A DNA stretch of 64,000 bases from Mariniflexile sp. TRM1-10. GTDB taxonomy: Bacteria; Bacteroidota; Bacteroidia; Flavobacteriales; Flavobacteriaceae. This document shows, in pieces, positions 1-8,662 of the stretch (position 1 is its first letter; every line of letters starts with the position of its first letter). The notes below the pieces were generated by a model that saw nothing but the letters and a program-made list of their open reading frames with translations, was not told the DNA's origin and ran no database searches. The stretch covers positions 4,386,001 through 4,450,000 of the forward strand of contig NZ_CP022985.1 in NCBI RefSeq assembly GCF_003425985.1, given 5' to 3'. The position numbers and the translations under genes were made by a program.

Positions 1-210
1 AGTATGACATCGCTATTGCTGTATTTGGTTTATTACGTAAAATCATTAATTAATACCTCTAAGTTTTACAACCATATTAACAAAAAAGAGAAAAAGCCAA
101 ACCCAATACTTATAATTATAGGAATCCCTTTATATTTTATTGCACATCTATTTTTAGACGATAAAGTGAAGGAAGACTTAAAGCAAAATTGCTTAGAATC
201 TTTAAAATAA
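1..210 (+). CDS. 3' part of an unrecognised gene or small membrane protein
   Basis: The reading frame is open from the first base of the window to a stop at 208-210, so this may be the tail of a longer gene. An ATG at position 4 would give 68 residues. A hydrophobic stretch (PILIIIGIPLYFIAHLFL, about residues 33-50) looks like one membrane segment and the tail is charged. I do not recognise the family. Another frame that stops at about position 51 could equally be the end of the upstream gene, in which case this ORF is spurious. It ends just before the ribB promoter. Confidence 0.3.
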   Translation, partial: SMTSLLLYLVYYVKSLINTSKFYNHINKKEKKPNPILIIIGIPLYFIAHLFLDDKVKEDLKQNCLESLK

Positions 211-222
211 GCAATATCTTTG
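189..222 (+). promoter_or_regulatory. Flavobacterial promoter of ribB
   Basis: TATCTTTG at 215-222 matches the Bacteroidota -7 consensus TAnnTTTG, with TTG at 189-191 as a possible -33 element. The box ends only 4 bases before the first ATG at 227, so the transcript is either leaderless or uses the ATG at 242. Confidence 0.5.
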
Positions 223-226
223 CAAA

Positions 227-1387
227 ATGATTAATGATACCATGACAAAAAACACGAGTCCGAAGTTTAAACTTGATACCATTCACGATGCCATTGAAGC
301 CATTAGAAATGGTAAAGTTATTATAGTTGTAGATGATGCAACCCGCGAAAATGAAGGCGATTTTGTTGCTGCCGCCGATAAAGTAACTCCCGAAATGATA
401 AACTTTATGGCCACCCAAGGTCGAGGTTTAATATGTGCGCCACTTACCGAAAACCGTTGTAAAGAATTAGAATTAGGCATGATGGTACGTAACAATACCG
501 ACCATATGGAAACTGCCTTTACCGTTTCGGTAGATTTAAGAGGTCAAGGTGTTTCAACAGGAATTTCGGCGAGCGATAGAGCCAAAACCGTAAAAGCACT
601 TACAGACCCAAATACCAAATCCTTTGATTTAGCCAGGCCAGGACATATTTTCCCTTTAGTTGCTAAAGAAGGTGGTGTATTAAGACGTACAGGCCATACT
701 GAAGCTGCCATAGATTTTGCAAGACTTGCAGGTTTAAAGCCTGCTGGTGTTATTGTTGAAATTATGAATGAAGATGGTACCATGGCGCGTTTACCAGAAC
801 TCATGAAAGTTGCTAAAAAGCTGGATGTTAAAATAGTCTCCATTGAAGATTTGGTGGCCTACAGAATGCAACACGACTCATTAATTGAGAAAAAAGAAGA
901 TTTTGAAATAGAAACCCGTTTTGGAAGTTTCAGATTAAGAGCCTACAAACAAACAACTAATAATCAAATACATATAGCATTGACAAAAGGATCTTGGAAA
1001 GATAATGAAGAGGTGCTTACACGAATAAATTCAACATTAATAAATAATGATATTTTAGGGACCCTTACCAATAATGTTGATGCCCAATTAAATAACATGT
1101 TTCAAGTGATTAATAATGAAGGGAAAGGAGCTATTATCTTTATTAATCAAGAATCACAATCCATGAATATACTAAACAGGTTATCTGTAATAAAAGAAAA
1201 CCAAAAGCCAAATACCGTATATAAAGCACCAAAAATTGATATGGATGCCCGCGATTTTGGTATTGGTGCTCAAATATTACACGATCTAAACATTCATAAA
1301 CTGCGTTTAATTTCCAATACAAAACAAACCAAACGTGTTGGTTTAATTGGTTATGGTTTAGAAATTGTAGAGTATGTAAATTACTAA
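227..1387 (+). CDS. ribB: 3,4-dihydroxy-2-butanone-4-phosphate synthase fused to a degenerate GTP cyclohydrolase II domain
   Basis: Makes the four-carbon precursor of riboflavin from ribulose 5-phosphate in the cytosol. The N-terminal half (about residues 15-210) is a clear RibB domain: DDATRENEGDF, ATQGRGLICAPL, GISASDRAKT and RRTGHTEAAIDFARLAG are all present. The C-terminal half (about 220-386) aligns with RibA but lacks the zinc-binding cysteine motif of active GTP cyclohydrolase II (HxECLTGD...CDCG); the corresponding stretch reads TRINSTLINNDILGTLTNN. This C-terminal decay is what I expect of the flavobacterial ribB fusion, so the enzyme is probably RibB only. An ATG at 242 (MTKNTSPKF) is an equally plausible start. 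Confidence 0.95.
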   Translation: MINDTMTKNTSPKFKLDTIHDAIEAIRNGKVIIVVDDATRENEGDFVAAADKVTPEMINFMATQGRGLICAPLTENRCKELELGMMVRNNTDHMETAFTVSVDLRGQGVSTGISASDRAKTVKALTDPNTKSFDLARPGHIFPLVAKEGGVLRRTGHTEAAIDFARLAGLKPAGVIVEIMNEDGTMARLPELMKVAKKLDVKIVSIEDLVAYRMQHDSLIEKKEDFEIETRFGSFRLRAYKQTTNNQIHIALTKGSWKDNEEVLTRINSTLINNDILGTLTNNVDAQLNNMFQVINNEGKGAIIFINQESQSMNILNRLSVIKENQKPNTVYKAPKIDMDARDFGIGAQILHDLNIHKLRLISNTKQTKRVGLIGYGLEIVEYVNY

Positions 1388-1403
1388 AAACTTAAACAGT
1401 CTC

Positions 1404-2597
1404 TTACAAAGAAGCTTTAATAATTTCAACCATTTTAGACGCTCTGGCTTTTACTTCGGCTTCCGTCCATGATAGTTTTATTAAACAGGATATATTTCTA
1501 CCAATATAATGGTCAGATTGCGGAAATTCTTTGTTTTTAAGAGAGTCCAATCCGTTTTTCACCTCTGTAGGTATTGGGAATAATGATTTCATTTCTTTTA
1601 AATGATCCCATTTGCGAATGTAATGCCAATTATTATTATAGTATTGAAAGCAAGCATCTACGCCTTGGGTTTTAAATGCTTCTGAAACTTTTAGCGAGGT
1701 TTCTAAATCTGGTAAAAAGAAATTTAAAAAGCTATAGTTTTCCTCTCCACCTTCAGGAACCGTTCTAAAAGTTACTTCAGGAATTTGAAACAAAGCGTCT
1801 CGTAAAATGGTATAGTTTAACTTTTGGACTTTTAAAATTTCAGGTAAGCGTTTTATTTGTGCTAAACCAACCGCTGCATGAAGTTCTGAAATTCTGAAAT
1901 TGTATCCTAAAAATGGGTGTGATTCTGCTCCTCTATCATTACCAACATGATCGTGACCATGATCGCTGTAATGGTCGGAATTAATATAATAATCTTTATT
2001 ATTTGTTATGACTGCACCTCCTTCACCACAGGTAATGGTTTTTACAAAATCGAACGAGAAACACCCCAAATCGCCAATGCTTCCGAGCGGTTTGCTTTTG
2101 TAAGTGGCGCCAATGGCTTGACATGCGTCTTCTATCAATAACAGGTTGTGTTTGCTACAAATATCTTGAAGTGTGTCTATATGGCCCATACTGCCACACA
2201 TGTGGACTACCATAACCGCTTTTGTTTTTGGTGTTATGGCATTTTCTACTGCTTTTGGGCTAAGTGTTAAGGTATCGTCTATCTCAACCAAAACAGGGAT
2301 GGCGCCAAGCATCATAACGGCCTCAAAACTGGCTACAAATGTAAAGGTTGGTAAAATAACCTCATCACCTGCTCCAACACCAGCTGCTGCCAAGGCAACC
2401 GATATGGCTGCGGTACCACTTGATACTAATTGTGCATGGTTAACTTGAAAGGTGGCTTCTAACGCTTTTTCTAACTCTTTGGCTTTCCAATGGCCGTTAC
2501 GCATTCCATCGAATCCGTAGCGCATAAGCACACCGTTTTCTAATACATCGTTTACTTCGTTTCTTTCTAAATCTCCAAATAGTTCGAATCCTGGCAT
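1404..2597 (-). CDS. kdnA: DegT/DnrJ/EryC1/StrS-type PLP aminotransferase, KdnA-like
   Basis: PLP-dependent sugar aminotransferase. The opening MPGFELFGDLE and internal VVHMCGSMGHID, SFDFVKTITCGEGGAV (Schiff-base lysine in FVK) and SDHGHDHVGNDRGAE match KdnA, which makes 8-amino-3,8-dideoxy-manno-octulosonate, a Kdo replacement of lipopolysaccharide in Shewanella. No kdnB (alcohol dehydrogenase) partner lies next to it, so the exact substrate is inferred. I start it at the ATG at 2597, behind an A-rich stretch (aaagaaaataaat), rather than the longer frame from 2648, because family members begin with MPGFE. Convergent with ribB across a 16-bp gap. Confidence 0.75.
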   Translation of the reverse strand: MPGFELFGDLERNEVNDVLENGVLMRYGFDGMRNGHWKAKELEKALEATFQVNHAQLVSSGTAAISVALAAAGVGAGDEVILPTFTFVASFEAVMMLGAIPVLVEIDDTLTLSPKAVENAITPKTKAVMVVHMCGSMGHIDTLQDICSKHNLLLIEDACQAIGATYKSKPLGSIGDLGCFSFDFVKTITCGEGGAVITNNKDYYINSDHYSDHGHDHVGNDRGAESHPFLGYNFRISELHAAVGLAQIKRLPEILKVQKLNYTILRDALFQIPEVTFRTVPEGGEENYSFLNFFLPDLETSLKVSEAFKTQGVDACFQYYNNNWHYIRKWDHLKEMKSLFPIPTEVKNGLDSLKNKEFPQSDHYIGRNISCLIKLSWTEAEVKARASKMVEIIKASL

Positions 2598-2811
2598 ATT
2601 TATTTTCTTTAGTGTTTGGTGTGTTTGCGTTAGGGGTTGCAGCAGCATCCTTTTTTGCCATTAAAGCAAAAAAGATATAGCGAAATATTTATATTCATGA
2701 GTTCCAAATTTTAAAATATTAACTTACGAATAAAAACCCGACCCTTGTGGTAACGCCCAAATATTTTATATTAATTATTTTAATCTTGACAAAAATTAAA
2801 GAGTGTCACAT

Positions 2812-2878
2812 TGAGCGCAGTCGAAATGCTATTAAAAACAATATTTCCAATGTCTTCGACTGCGCTCAGACTGACATC
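2812..2878. repeat. REP-like inverted repeat of the GAGCGCAGTCGAA family
   Basis: GTCACATTGAGCGCAGTCGA and its inverted partner TCGACTGCGCTCAGACTGAC face each other around a ~30-base loop. This sequence type is scattered through many Flavobacteriaceae genomes. It lies downstream of kdnA-like and upstream of nothing obvious, between two minus-strand genes. The same core appears once inside a gene at 31687-31706. Confidence 0.6.
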
Positions 2879-2915
2879 TGAATATATTTGGATTTTTGTC
2901 ATGTACTAAAATTAA

Positions 2916-3545
2916 CTATAATTCTATTACTGCTTCGTTTATTGATTTTCTAACTTTAATAAAGTTGGCAAATATATCGGTTTCGTCTCTATAACCTACG
3001 GGCAGCAATAATACTGATTTTAAACCCATTTTGTTTAATTGTAATGTCTTATCTACAGCTTCTGGCAAAAACCCTTCCATTGGGCAGGAATCGATCCCCT
3101 CTATAGCACAAACGGTCATTAAATTACCTAGTGCAATGTAAGCTTGGTTTTTGGACCATTGCAGACGTTCTGTGACTGACATGTTTTGCATCATTTTAAT
3201 GAGATCCTCTCTGTAAGGACCTAAAATGGTCTCGGGGGTGTTCCTTGTGGTTTTTATATTATCGTAGTAAGCAACAACGTCTGTGTCTAAAATGTCTTCT
3301 TGCATGCAAATAACCAATAAATGTGAGGCTTCTAAAACTTGCTTTTGATTATATGCATGTGCCACTAAGGATTGCCTTAATGACTGGTCCTCTACAATTA
3401 TTAATTTGATGGTTTGTAACCCGAATGATGTTGCTGTTAAATTGAACGCTTGTTTTAAAATATCCAGTTTTTCTGAAGATAGTTTTTTGGTTGCATCGAA
3501 CTTTTTGGTTGCATAGCGCCACTTAAGCTGCTTGATAATATCCAT
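2916..3545 (-). CDS. NAD(P)H-dependent nitroreductase-family oxidoreductase
   Basis: 209 residues, the normal size for the NfsB-like FMN nitroreductases. The start MDIIKQLKWRYATKKFD, the NLTATSFGLQTIKLIIVED segment (FMN site), and the glycine-rich C-terminal stretch SCPMEGFLPEAVDK fit the family. It would reduce nitro compounds or quinones with NAD(P)H using bound FMN in the cytosol; the natural substrate cannot be read from sequence. It is the last chromosomal protein gene before the tRNA-Ser that hosts the island. Confidence 0.85.
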   Translation of the reverse strand: MDIIKQLKWRYATKKFDATKKLSSEKLDILKQAFNLTATSFGLQTIKLIIVEDQSLRQSLVAHAYNQKQVLEASHLLVICMQEDILDTDVVAYYDNIKTTRNTPETILGPYREDLIKMMQNMSVTERLQWSKNQAYIALGNLMTVCAIEGIDSCPMEGFLPEAVDKTLQLNKMGLKSVLLLPVGYRDETDIFANFIKVRKSINEAVIEL

Positions 3546-3621
3546 TTATTAATTTTAGTTTTTACAAAAATAAGCTAATAGTAAAAGCATGGAAATTTAT
3601 TTTTAAAAAAATAGAATTTTA

Positions 3622-3653
3622 TTTGAAAGAATTAAAAAAGGGTTCTATATTTG
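3622..3653 (+). promoter_or_regulatory. Promoter of tRNA-Ser
   Basis: TTTG at 3622-3625 and TATATTTG at 3646-3653, 20 bases apart, match the Bacteroidota -33/-7 consensus and lie 37 bases before the tRNA. Confidence 0.65.
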
Positions 3654-3689
3654 CACCCGCATTCAGGGAATACCTGATAAGGCACTCAA

Positions 3690-3777
3690 GGAGAAATGGC
3701 AGAGTGGTCGAATGCGGCAGTCTTGAAAACTGTTGAGGGTCACACCTCCGGGGGTTCGAATCCCTCTTTCTCCGCCA
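3690..3777 (+). tRNA. tRNA-Ser (TGA anticodon)
   Basis: Class II tRNA with a long variable arm. Acceptor arms GGAGAAA (3690-3696) and TTTCTCC (3767-3773) pair, discriminator G at 3774, CCA encoded at 3775-3777. The anticodon loop CTTGAAA gives anticodon TGA. Its 3' end (3749-3775) is the integration target of the island, and the incoming element restores an intact tRNA. Confidence 0.95.
3749..3775 (+). other. Left attachment site (attL core) in the 3' end of tRNA-Ser
   Basis: This 27-bp segment is repeated without mismatch at 57480-57506. It covers the T-arm and 3' acceptor strand of tRNA-Ser, the usual target of tyrosine integrases, and an integrase gene begins 274 bp downstream. Confidence 0.9.
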
Positions 3778-3796
3778 GTAGAAATACAAATTGAAT

Positions 3797-3833
3797 TAAA
3801 ACCCTTGAAATCGTATGATTTTAAGGGTTTTTT
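3797..3833 (+). terminator. Intrinsic terminator behind tRNA-Ser (island copy)
   Basis: AAACCCTTGAAA and the matching TTTTAAGGGTTTTTT form a hairpin followed by a T-run. A different hairpin with the same AAACCCTTG/CAAGGGTTT stem follows the right att core at 57508-57542, so the island brings its own terminator. Confidence 0.75.
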
Positions 3834-3875
3834 CTTTTTATCACTATTCAAAATATTCATTCATGCGTGAACCTA

Positions 3876-3904
3876 AAGGGATAAAATCGGTTACCCTAAA
3901 TTAA
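3876..3904 (+). repeat. Arm-type repeat near left island end
   Basis: GGGATAAAATCGGTTACCCTAAATT here resembles GGGGTAAAATAGGTTACCCTAATTT at 57416-57440, same orientation. The left copy continues into an inverted repeat (GGTTACC...GGTAACC, 3889-3921). Paired repeats inside both att cores are what integrase arm-binding sites look like. Confidence 0.5.
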
Positions 3905-4048
3905 TCCGAATTAAGGTAACCGAATTTTGTTTCAGACTAGTATTCACAAGGCTTTACAGCTAGTTCAACAACCAGTTTAAAAGTTGTACATCTTGTGGAT
4001 TAGTCCTATTGAAGTTAAATTTAATAACAACTAAAAAAGGTCACCACC

Positions 4049-5293
4049 ATGAAAACAAAAGTTTCTATTCTCTTTTACGCAAAGAGAGCAAAAACCAATG
4101 CTAACGGATTAGTTCCAATCTACACAAGAATTACAATTGATGGTAAACGCATTGAATTAAGCACCAATCGATTTGTAGAAATCTCAAAATGGTCCACAGA
4201 AGCAAGTAAAATGAAAGGCACTTCAGAAGAAGCTCGTTCAATAAATAACCATCTTGATTTACTTAAAAATCAAATTAGAGATGCACAAATGGAATTAATC
4301 CATAGAAAAGTATCAATAACTACAGAAAGTCTTAAAAGCAAACTATTAGGAATTGACGAGCGTGCAAGAATGCTTGTACCCATCTTCCAAGACCACAATA
4401 ATAAAATAAAAGAGCTTGTTGGCAAAGAATATGCTCCAGGAACATTAGAACGATATACAACTTCATTGAAACATACTATTGAGTTTATGCAATGGAAATA
4501 CAATGTTTCCGATATCGACATCACTAAAATAGACCACGCCTTTATTACCGATTACGAGTTCTGGTTACGAAGTGTTAGAAACTGTGCCAACAACACAGCT
4601 GTTAAATACATCAAGAATTTCAGTAAAATCATTAAAATTTGTTTGGCTAATGACTGGCTTGATAAAAATCCTTTTGCAAACTACAAATCAAAAGTTAAAG
4701 AAGTAGAACGAGTTTATCTTACTGAAGCTGAAATCCAATCTATCATTGAAAAAGATTTCAAAACAGAAAGACTTTCACTAGTTCGCGATATCTTCCTTTT
4801 TAGCTGTTTTACTGGTTTAGCATACATTGATGTCAAAAACTTAACAAAGTCGCATATAAGCTATGGAATAGATGGTGAGAAATGGATATTCACTCATAGA
4901 CAAAAAACCGAGAGCGCTTCTAAAATTCCAATACTCCCTGTAACACAAATGATAATCGATAAATACGAAAATTATCCACAGTGTATTAATGAAGATAAAC
5001 TGCTACCTATTCTATCAAACCAAAAAATGAATGCCTATTTAAAAGAAATTGCAGGAGTTTGTGAAATTGAAAAAGAACTAACTTTTCACATTGCAAGACA
5101 TACATTTGCAACAACGGTAACGCTTACAAATGGTGTTCCTATTGAATCCGTAAGTAAAATGTTAGGTCATAAAAACTTGCGAACTACTCAGCATTATGCA
5201 AAAGTTTTGGATAGAAAAGTAAGTGAGGATATGCAAATTTTGAAAGATAAATTTACTATGAATTCAAAAAATCAAAAAACGCAGGTTTCCTAA
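4049..5293 (+). CDS. Tyrosine site-specific integrase of the island
   Basis: Would catalyse integration and excision at tRNA-Ser. Order: N-terminal arm-binding domain (1-90), SAM-like core-binding domain (about 115-215), catalytic domain (220-400). Catalytic residues seen are Lys286 (RQKTE), His347 and Arg350 (HIARHTF), His374 (LGHKN) and Tyr383 (QHYAKV). The first conserved Arg is replaced by Ala258 in TGLAYIDV, as is common in Bacteroidota integrases of the CTnDOT type. Lies directly inside attL, reading inward. It is not an integron IntI: the IntI-specific insert is not apparent. Confidence 0.93.
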   Translation: MKTKVSILFYAKRAKTNANGLVPIYTRITIDGKRIELSTNRFVEISKWSTEASKMKGTSEEARSINNHLDLLKNQIRDAQMELIHRKVSITTESLKSKLLGIDERARMLVPIFQDHNNKIKELVGKEYAPGTLERYTTSLKHTIEFMQWKYNVSDIDITKIDHAFITDYEFWLRSVRNCANNTAVKYIKNFSKIIKICLANDWLDKNPFANYKSKVKEVERVYLTEAEIQSIIEKDFKTERLSLVRDIFLFSCFTGLAYIDVKNLTKSHISYGIDGEKWIFTHRQKTESASKIPILPVTQMIIDKYENYPQCINEDKLLPILSNQKMNAYLKEIAGVCEIEKELTFHIARHTFATTVTLTNGVPIESVSKMLGHKNLRTTQHYAKVLDRKVSEDMQILKDKFTMNSKNQKTQVS

Positions 5294-5315
5294 TTGTGGG
5301 AACTTGCATTTTACA

Positions 5316-6170
5316 TCATTTTTTATGTTCTACAATTAATCCATTTTCCAAAAAAGAAAATGTCCGCTCTTCAAAAATAGATTTCATTAGTAACCACACT
5401 TTGTCAACAATAGTATATTTTAAATTACGATTGTCATCGCTTTCAGTTATTTGGCCAGTAAATAGTATTTCGTCTAAATCAATTTTTTCTCCAGTTTGTC
5501 GATTCAATAACTTGCTTCCCTGAATTTTATACGTTCTTGTTAAAGACTTAGTTTTATTATTTAGAAGTTTAATTTCCTTTCGAAAATTATTTACGCAATC
5601 ATAAAAAGGAACTTGATTTCCATTCTCTAATAGTATTATATAATCAAAGTAATCAAATTCATGTTTAATTTCAATTTTTCTATTATTACCTATGTCAATA
5701 CTTGTTATTTCTGGTCGCGTTATATGTATCTTAATCTTCAAATCAAGTGTTGCAATCTCAATTTTATGACTACTATCTTGCAAATCTTTCTCTTCATATT
5801 CCCGAAGGTGAACTATCTCTATATCCTTATGCTTTGCAAATTGAATACCGTCACGTGTGAAACCGCTTTTCGAAACAATAATTCCTTTGCTAATTCCTGT
5901 ATCTTCAAGTATCTGTACCAGTTTCATTACAATATCTTTATTTACCTTTTTTTTCCAATATTTACATTCTATGGCAGTTTCATAACTATGAATTCCATCG
6001 GAATGTGTCGTTAATACATCGATTTGATGACTTGTACCAGATTTACCTTTAACCTTACAGTTACTACCATAACCCTTTATCGTAACTCCAGATTGCTTTC
6101 CTAAAGTTTCGTAGATATATTTTGTAATTGATTCGTAGGTTTTCCAATCTAAGTTTTTAGTTTCATGCAT
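5316..6170 (-). CDS. Mrr-like PD-(D/E)XK restriction endonuclease
   Basis: 284 residues. The N-terminal 120 residues carry the Mrr-type nuclease core: HQIDVL (Asp51), AIECKYWKK (Glu68-x-Lys70) and a conserved Gln in the following helix. The C-terminal half is beta-rich and unrecognised. Stand-alone Mrr-like enzymes typically cleave modified foreign DNA; that role is inferred. It is the last gene of the minus-strand cassette series and converges on the integrase with only 22 bases between, so any 3' attC-like site has been lost. Confidence 0.8.
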   Translation of the reverse strand: MHETKNLDWKTYESITKYIYETLGKQSGVTIKGYGSNCKVKGKSGTSHQIDVLTTHSDGIHSYETAIECKYWKKKVNKDIVMKLVQILEDTGISKGIIVSKSGFTRDGIQFAKHKDIEIVHLREYEEKDLQDSSHKIEIATLDLKIKIHITRPEITSIDIGNNRKIEIKHEFDYFDYIILLENGNQVPFYDCVNNFRKEIKLLNNKTKSLTRTYKIQGSKLLNRQTGEKIDLDEILFTGQITESDDNRNLKYTIVDKVWLLMKSIFEERTFSFLENGLIVEHKK

Positions 6171-6210
6171 TGCGATTTGTTTAAAATTAAATATTGCAGT
6201 GTACTACTTG

Positions 6211-6232
6211 AACAGAGGTTAGCGATTCATTG
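6211..6232 (-). other. Possible R-box of an attC-like site
   Basis: GTTAGCGATTC at 6218-6228 lies just 3' of the hydrolase gene and is preceded on the plus strand by GTACTACTTGAAC, which resembles the GTACTAC arm of the attC-like site at 11138. No clear mate is visible upstream of the hydrolase, so this one is weak. Confidence 0.3.
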
Positions 6233-6258
6233 TTCTTTTTCGTTCGTGTCGGTCAGCA

Positions 6259-7152
6259 TTATTTTGCAGGTTTTTTGTCAAGGAATTTTTCAATCATTGG
6301 AACTACAAGGTCGCTTTCTTTAAAGTCCGGTGTTATTGTTGTAATCTCTCCAATGTATTGTCCGTGTCCGCCTGGAATAATTGCTAATTCAGAATTTGCA
6401 ATTTGTCTGTGCAATTCAATAGCGTGTTCGGGTGTAATAACGTCTTTGTCTCCAATAATAATTAGTGTTGGTACTTTAATGGATTTTATTAGCTCGTCAG
6501 GAATGTCTTTGAAGTTTACCATTCTCTTTGCATCTCTGTCGTGCATTAATTGTAAACCATTCGTGTCTGCCGCAACTTTTTTGTAGCCAACCTTTAAAAG
6601 TTCAGGCATATTTTCCAATTTGGCATTTTCTATAAAGCCCCAAAACCAATCGGGAACTCCGTTTCGTTTGGCAAGTGCTGAACCTAAAATCATTTTGTCA
6701 ACTAATTCAGGGTGTCGAATAGCAATTTGTAAAGTTGTTGTACCACCGTTGCTAAAACCGAAAAAGTCTGCCTTATCAATTTTTAAGTTTTTAAGAAGTG
6801 TTGCAACATCGTCTGCGTCCTGTTCAAATGTTAGGTCTGCATTACGGTCATTTGTCCGCCCGTGAGCTTGAAGTTCAACTGCAATTACTTGTCTGTTTTT
6901 AGCAAGTAGTGGAATGATTTTTTCAAAATTTGTCTGAATTGTCGAACCACCACCGTGAATTAAAACAAGTGGTTTTCCTTGTCCGTGAATTTCATAATAC
7001 ATTTTCAGTCCATTAACTTCACTATAGCCATTTTTAAAAGTTAAACTATCGGTTGTTGTTGTCGCCATACTATTATTTGTATTTTCTGTTTTGTTGTTGC
7101 ACGAAGTCAATGTGAAAATTGTCAACGCTAAATAAATAATTGTCTGTTTCAT
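6259..7152 (-). CDS. Lipoprotein alpha/beta hydrolase
   Basis: 297 residues with a lipoprotein signal peptide (lipobox LTSC, Cys18), so probably anchored in an envelope membrane. Alpha/beta-hydrolase fold: oxyanion HGGGS at 66-70, nucleophile elbow GFSNGG (Ser134), acid in IIGDKDVITPEHA and histidine in PGGHGQYIG. The substrate is unknown; family members include esterases and peptidases. It lies within the cassette series and is transcribed towards the island's left end. Confidence 0.88.
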   Translation of the reverse strand: MKQTIIYLALTIFTLTSCNNKTENTNNSMATTTTDSLTFKNGYSEVNGLKMYYEIHGQGKPLVLIHGGGSTIQTNFEKIIPLLAKNRQVIAVELQAHGRTNDRNADLTFEQDADDVATLLKNLKIDKADFFGFSNGGTTTLQIAIRHPELVDKMILGSALAKRNGVPDWFWGFIENAKLENMPELLKVGYKKVAADTNGLQLMHDRDAKRMVNFKDIPDELIKSIKVPTLIIIGDKDVITPEHAIELHRQIANSELAIIPGGHGQYIGEITTITPDFKESDLVVPMIEKFLDKKPAK

Positions 7153-7242
7153 TTTTTGTTTGCTGACATTGTTTAATTGTGTTCTAAAATATGAGTTGCA
7201 GTTTCACTACCAATCTGTTCCGCTAATCCAATTAGAACCGCT

Positions 7243-7256
7243 GTTATGCATAGTGC
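7243..7256. other. Cassette boundary box (3' of Shedu gene)
   Basis: GTTATGCATAGTGC. The complementary GCATTATGCATAAC lies on the other side of the gene at 8657-8670 (13 of 14 positions), as expected of the two ends of an integron-type cassette. Confidence 0.55.
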
Positions 7257-7264
7257 TTATTTTG

Positions 7265-8620
7265 TTATTTCATGAGTTCGAGTCGAGTTCTAGCATGTTC
7301 GAGAAGTTCTGAATAGTTTAGTAACTTAATATTTCTAAAAGAGCTTTTTAATTCGCGATATGCTCGTAATCCATTGTCATCATAATCTTGTTTAGAAACT
7401 TTTGATTTCGTTTCGGCACTAAGTTTTGAGTAATCTTTTGAGATTGTTGCCCATGACCCAATTATAATGATTGCAGCTGGTCTAACAGCTTCTACATATA
7501 ATATTCCGCCAATTTCGTCACTAATAAATTGTCTGATTTTTTTTTCGTCAATTTTATACTCATCATCATTATCTTTATTTACAGCCGAAATATATCTTTC
7601 AGCTTGAGAGATAGCAATTGATAAATCTTTGGAAGGATAAAATTTTCCTCTATTTGAGTCGTAATCAAGTATTTTTTGATCTGGTCTTTTCAATTCTACA
7701 ACTTCAATATCTCCGAGATGTGTGATAAGAATCAAATCAAATTGTGAACGTGATAATGTTGCGTGATTTACATATTTATTTGTGTTTAAAAGCGCTGGAA
7801 CACCAAAGAGTGTATATTGTCCATACTTTGTCAATATCATTTCCATTAGTTGTTCAGGACCAATTATATCAATTTTATTAAATCCAAATAAAGTGTGTCC
7901 CAATTCCTTAGCCTTTGCAACTGTCAAATCTTTTTCTTCTATTACACTTTCTATAGTTTCAATTAACCACTTAACTTGTTTTGTTACCTGTTTCTCAATT
8001 ATAACTTGATTAGTTTCGCCACTTTCTAGATTATTTGTTAATGAAATAACATCAGCTTTTGTAATTTGATCGCTTGCTATTATTTCTTTGAGAAGAAGAG
8101 AATAATCTCTATTTAAATCAACTTTTGGTAATGTTAATTTATATTGAGCTTCCATAAACGGAGATATTCGATTATTAACTCTCACATTTCGTTCTCGTCC
8201 TTCTTCTTTATCAATTTTTACAATTACGTCATATAGTTCTTTAGTAATAAAAATTTTTGTAGTTATGAGTTTATTCTCTTTAGCTCCAAGAACTATAGAA
8301 TCAAATGGATTTCCAGTTGCATATTTAAAAAGATCTACAATTCTTTTTGCTCCTGCTGGTGGATTTATTGCATTAGAACTAAATATCGTGAGATTTTCAT
8401 GATTTAGTGGAATTATAACTTCGAAATCTTCTTCTACAATGTCGATTTTTCTAGAAGGATAATATCTCTTTTTAAAATATTTAATTTGAAGTTTTGAATA
8501 TTGAAAAAATACAGTTTTATCAATTTTTATTTTTTTATTTACTTCTATGGCATCGTTCTCAACTAATACATTTTTAAGTTTAGTTTGAAATTTTTCTAAT
8601 GGAGTTTTTTTATATGCCAT
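7265..8620 (-). CDS. sduA: Shedu anti-phage nuclease (DUF4263)
   Basis: 451 residues. The C-terminal DUF4263 nuclease domain shows FDLILITHLGDIEVVELKRPD (Asp295, Glu309, Lys311) and a downstream SQAERY helix (Gln339), the Shedu active-site layout. The N-terminal ~280 residues form the variable sensing part. Shedu is a known single-gene system whose nuclease is switched on by phage infection. The gene sits alone between complementary boundary boxes and downstream of repeat copy 1, whose promoter box points into it. Confidence 0.85.
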   Translation of the reverse strand: MAYKKTPLEKFQTKLKNVLVENDAIEVNKKIKIDKTVFFQYSKLQIKYFKKRYYPSRKIDIVEEDFEVIIPLNHENLTIFSSNAINPPAGAKRIVDLFKYATGNPFDSIVLGAKENKLITTKIFITKELYDVIVKIDKEEGRERNVRVNNRISPFMEAQYKLTLPKVDLNRDYSLLLKEIIASDQITKADVISLTNNLESGETNQVIIEKQVTKQVKWLIETIESVIEEKDLTVAKAKELGHTLFGFNKIDIIGPEQLMEMILTKYGQYTLFGVPALLNTNKYVNHATLSRSQFDLILITHLGDIEVVELKRPDQKILDYDSNRGKFYPSKDLSIAISQAERYISAVNKDNDDEYKIDEKKIRQFISDEIGGILYVEAVRPAAIIIIGSWATISKDYSKLSAETKSKVSKQDYDDNGLRAYRELKSSFRNIKLLNYSELLEHARTRLELMK

Positions 8621-8662
8621 AATATTTAATTTAGATTTTTCTGCGTAATGTTGAGAGCATTA

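Noticed and set aside
3663..3860. 65-codon minus-strand ORF over tRNA-Ser
   Set aside because: Antisense to the tRNA and its terminator.
4049..5293. Integron integrase (IntI) for the cassette array
   Set aside because: The protein has the Bacteroidota island-integrase layout (TGLAYIDV with Ala in place of the first catalytic Arg) and no IntI-specific insert. It serves the tRNA-Ser island.
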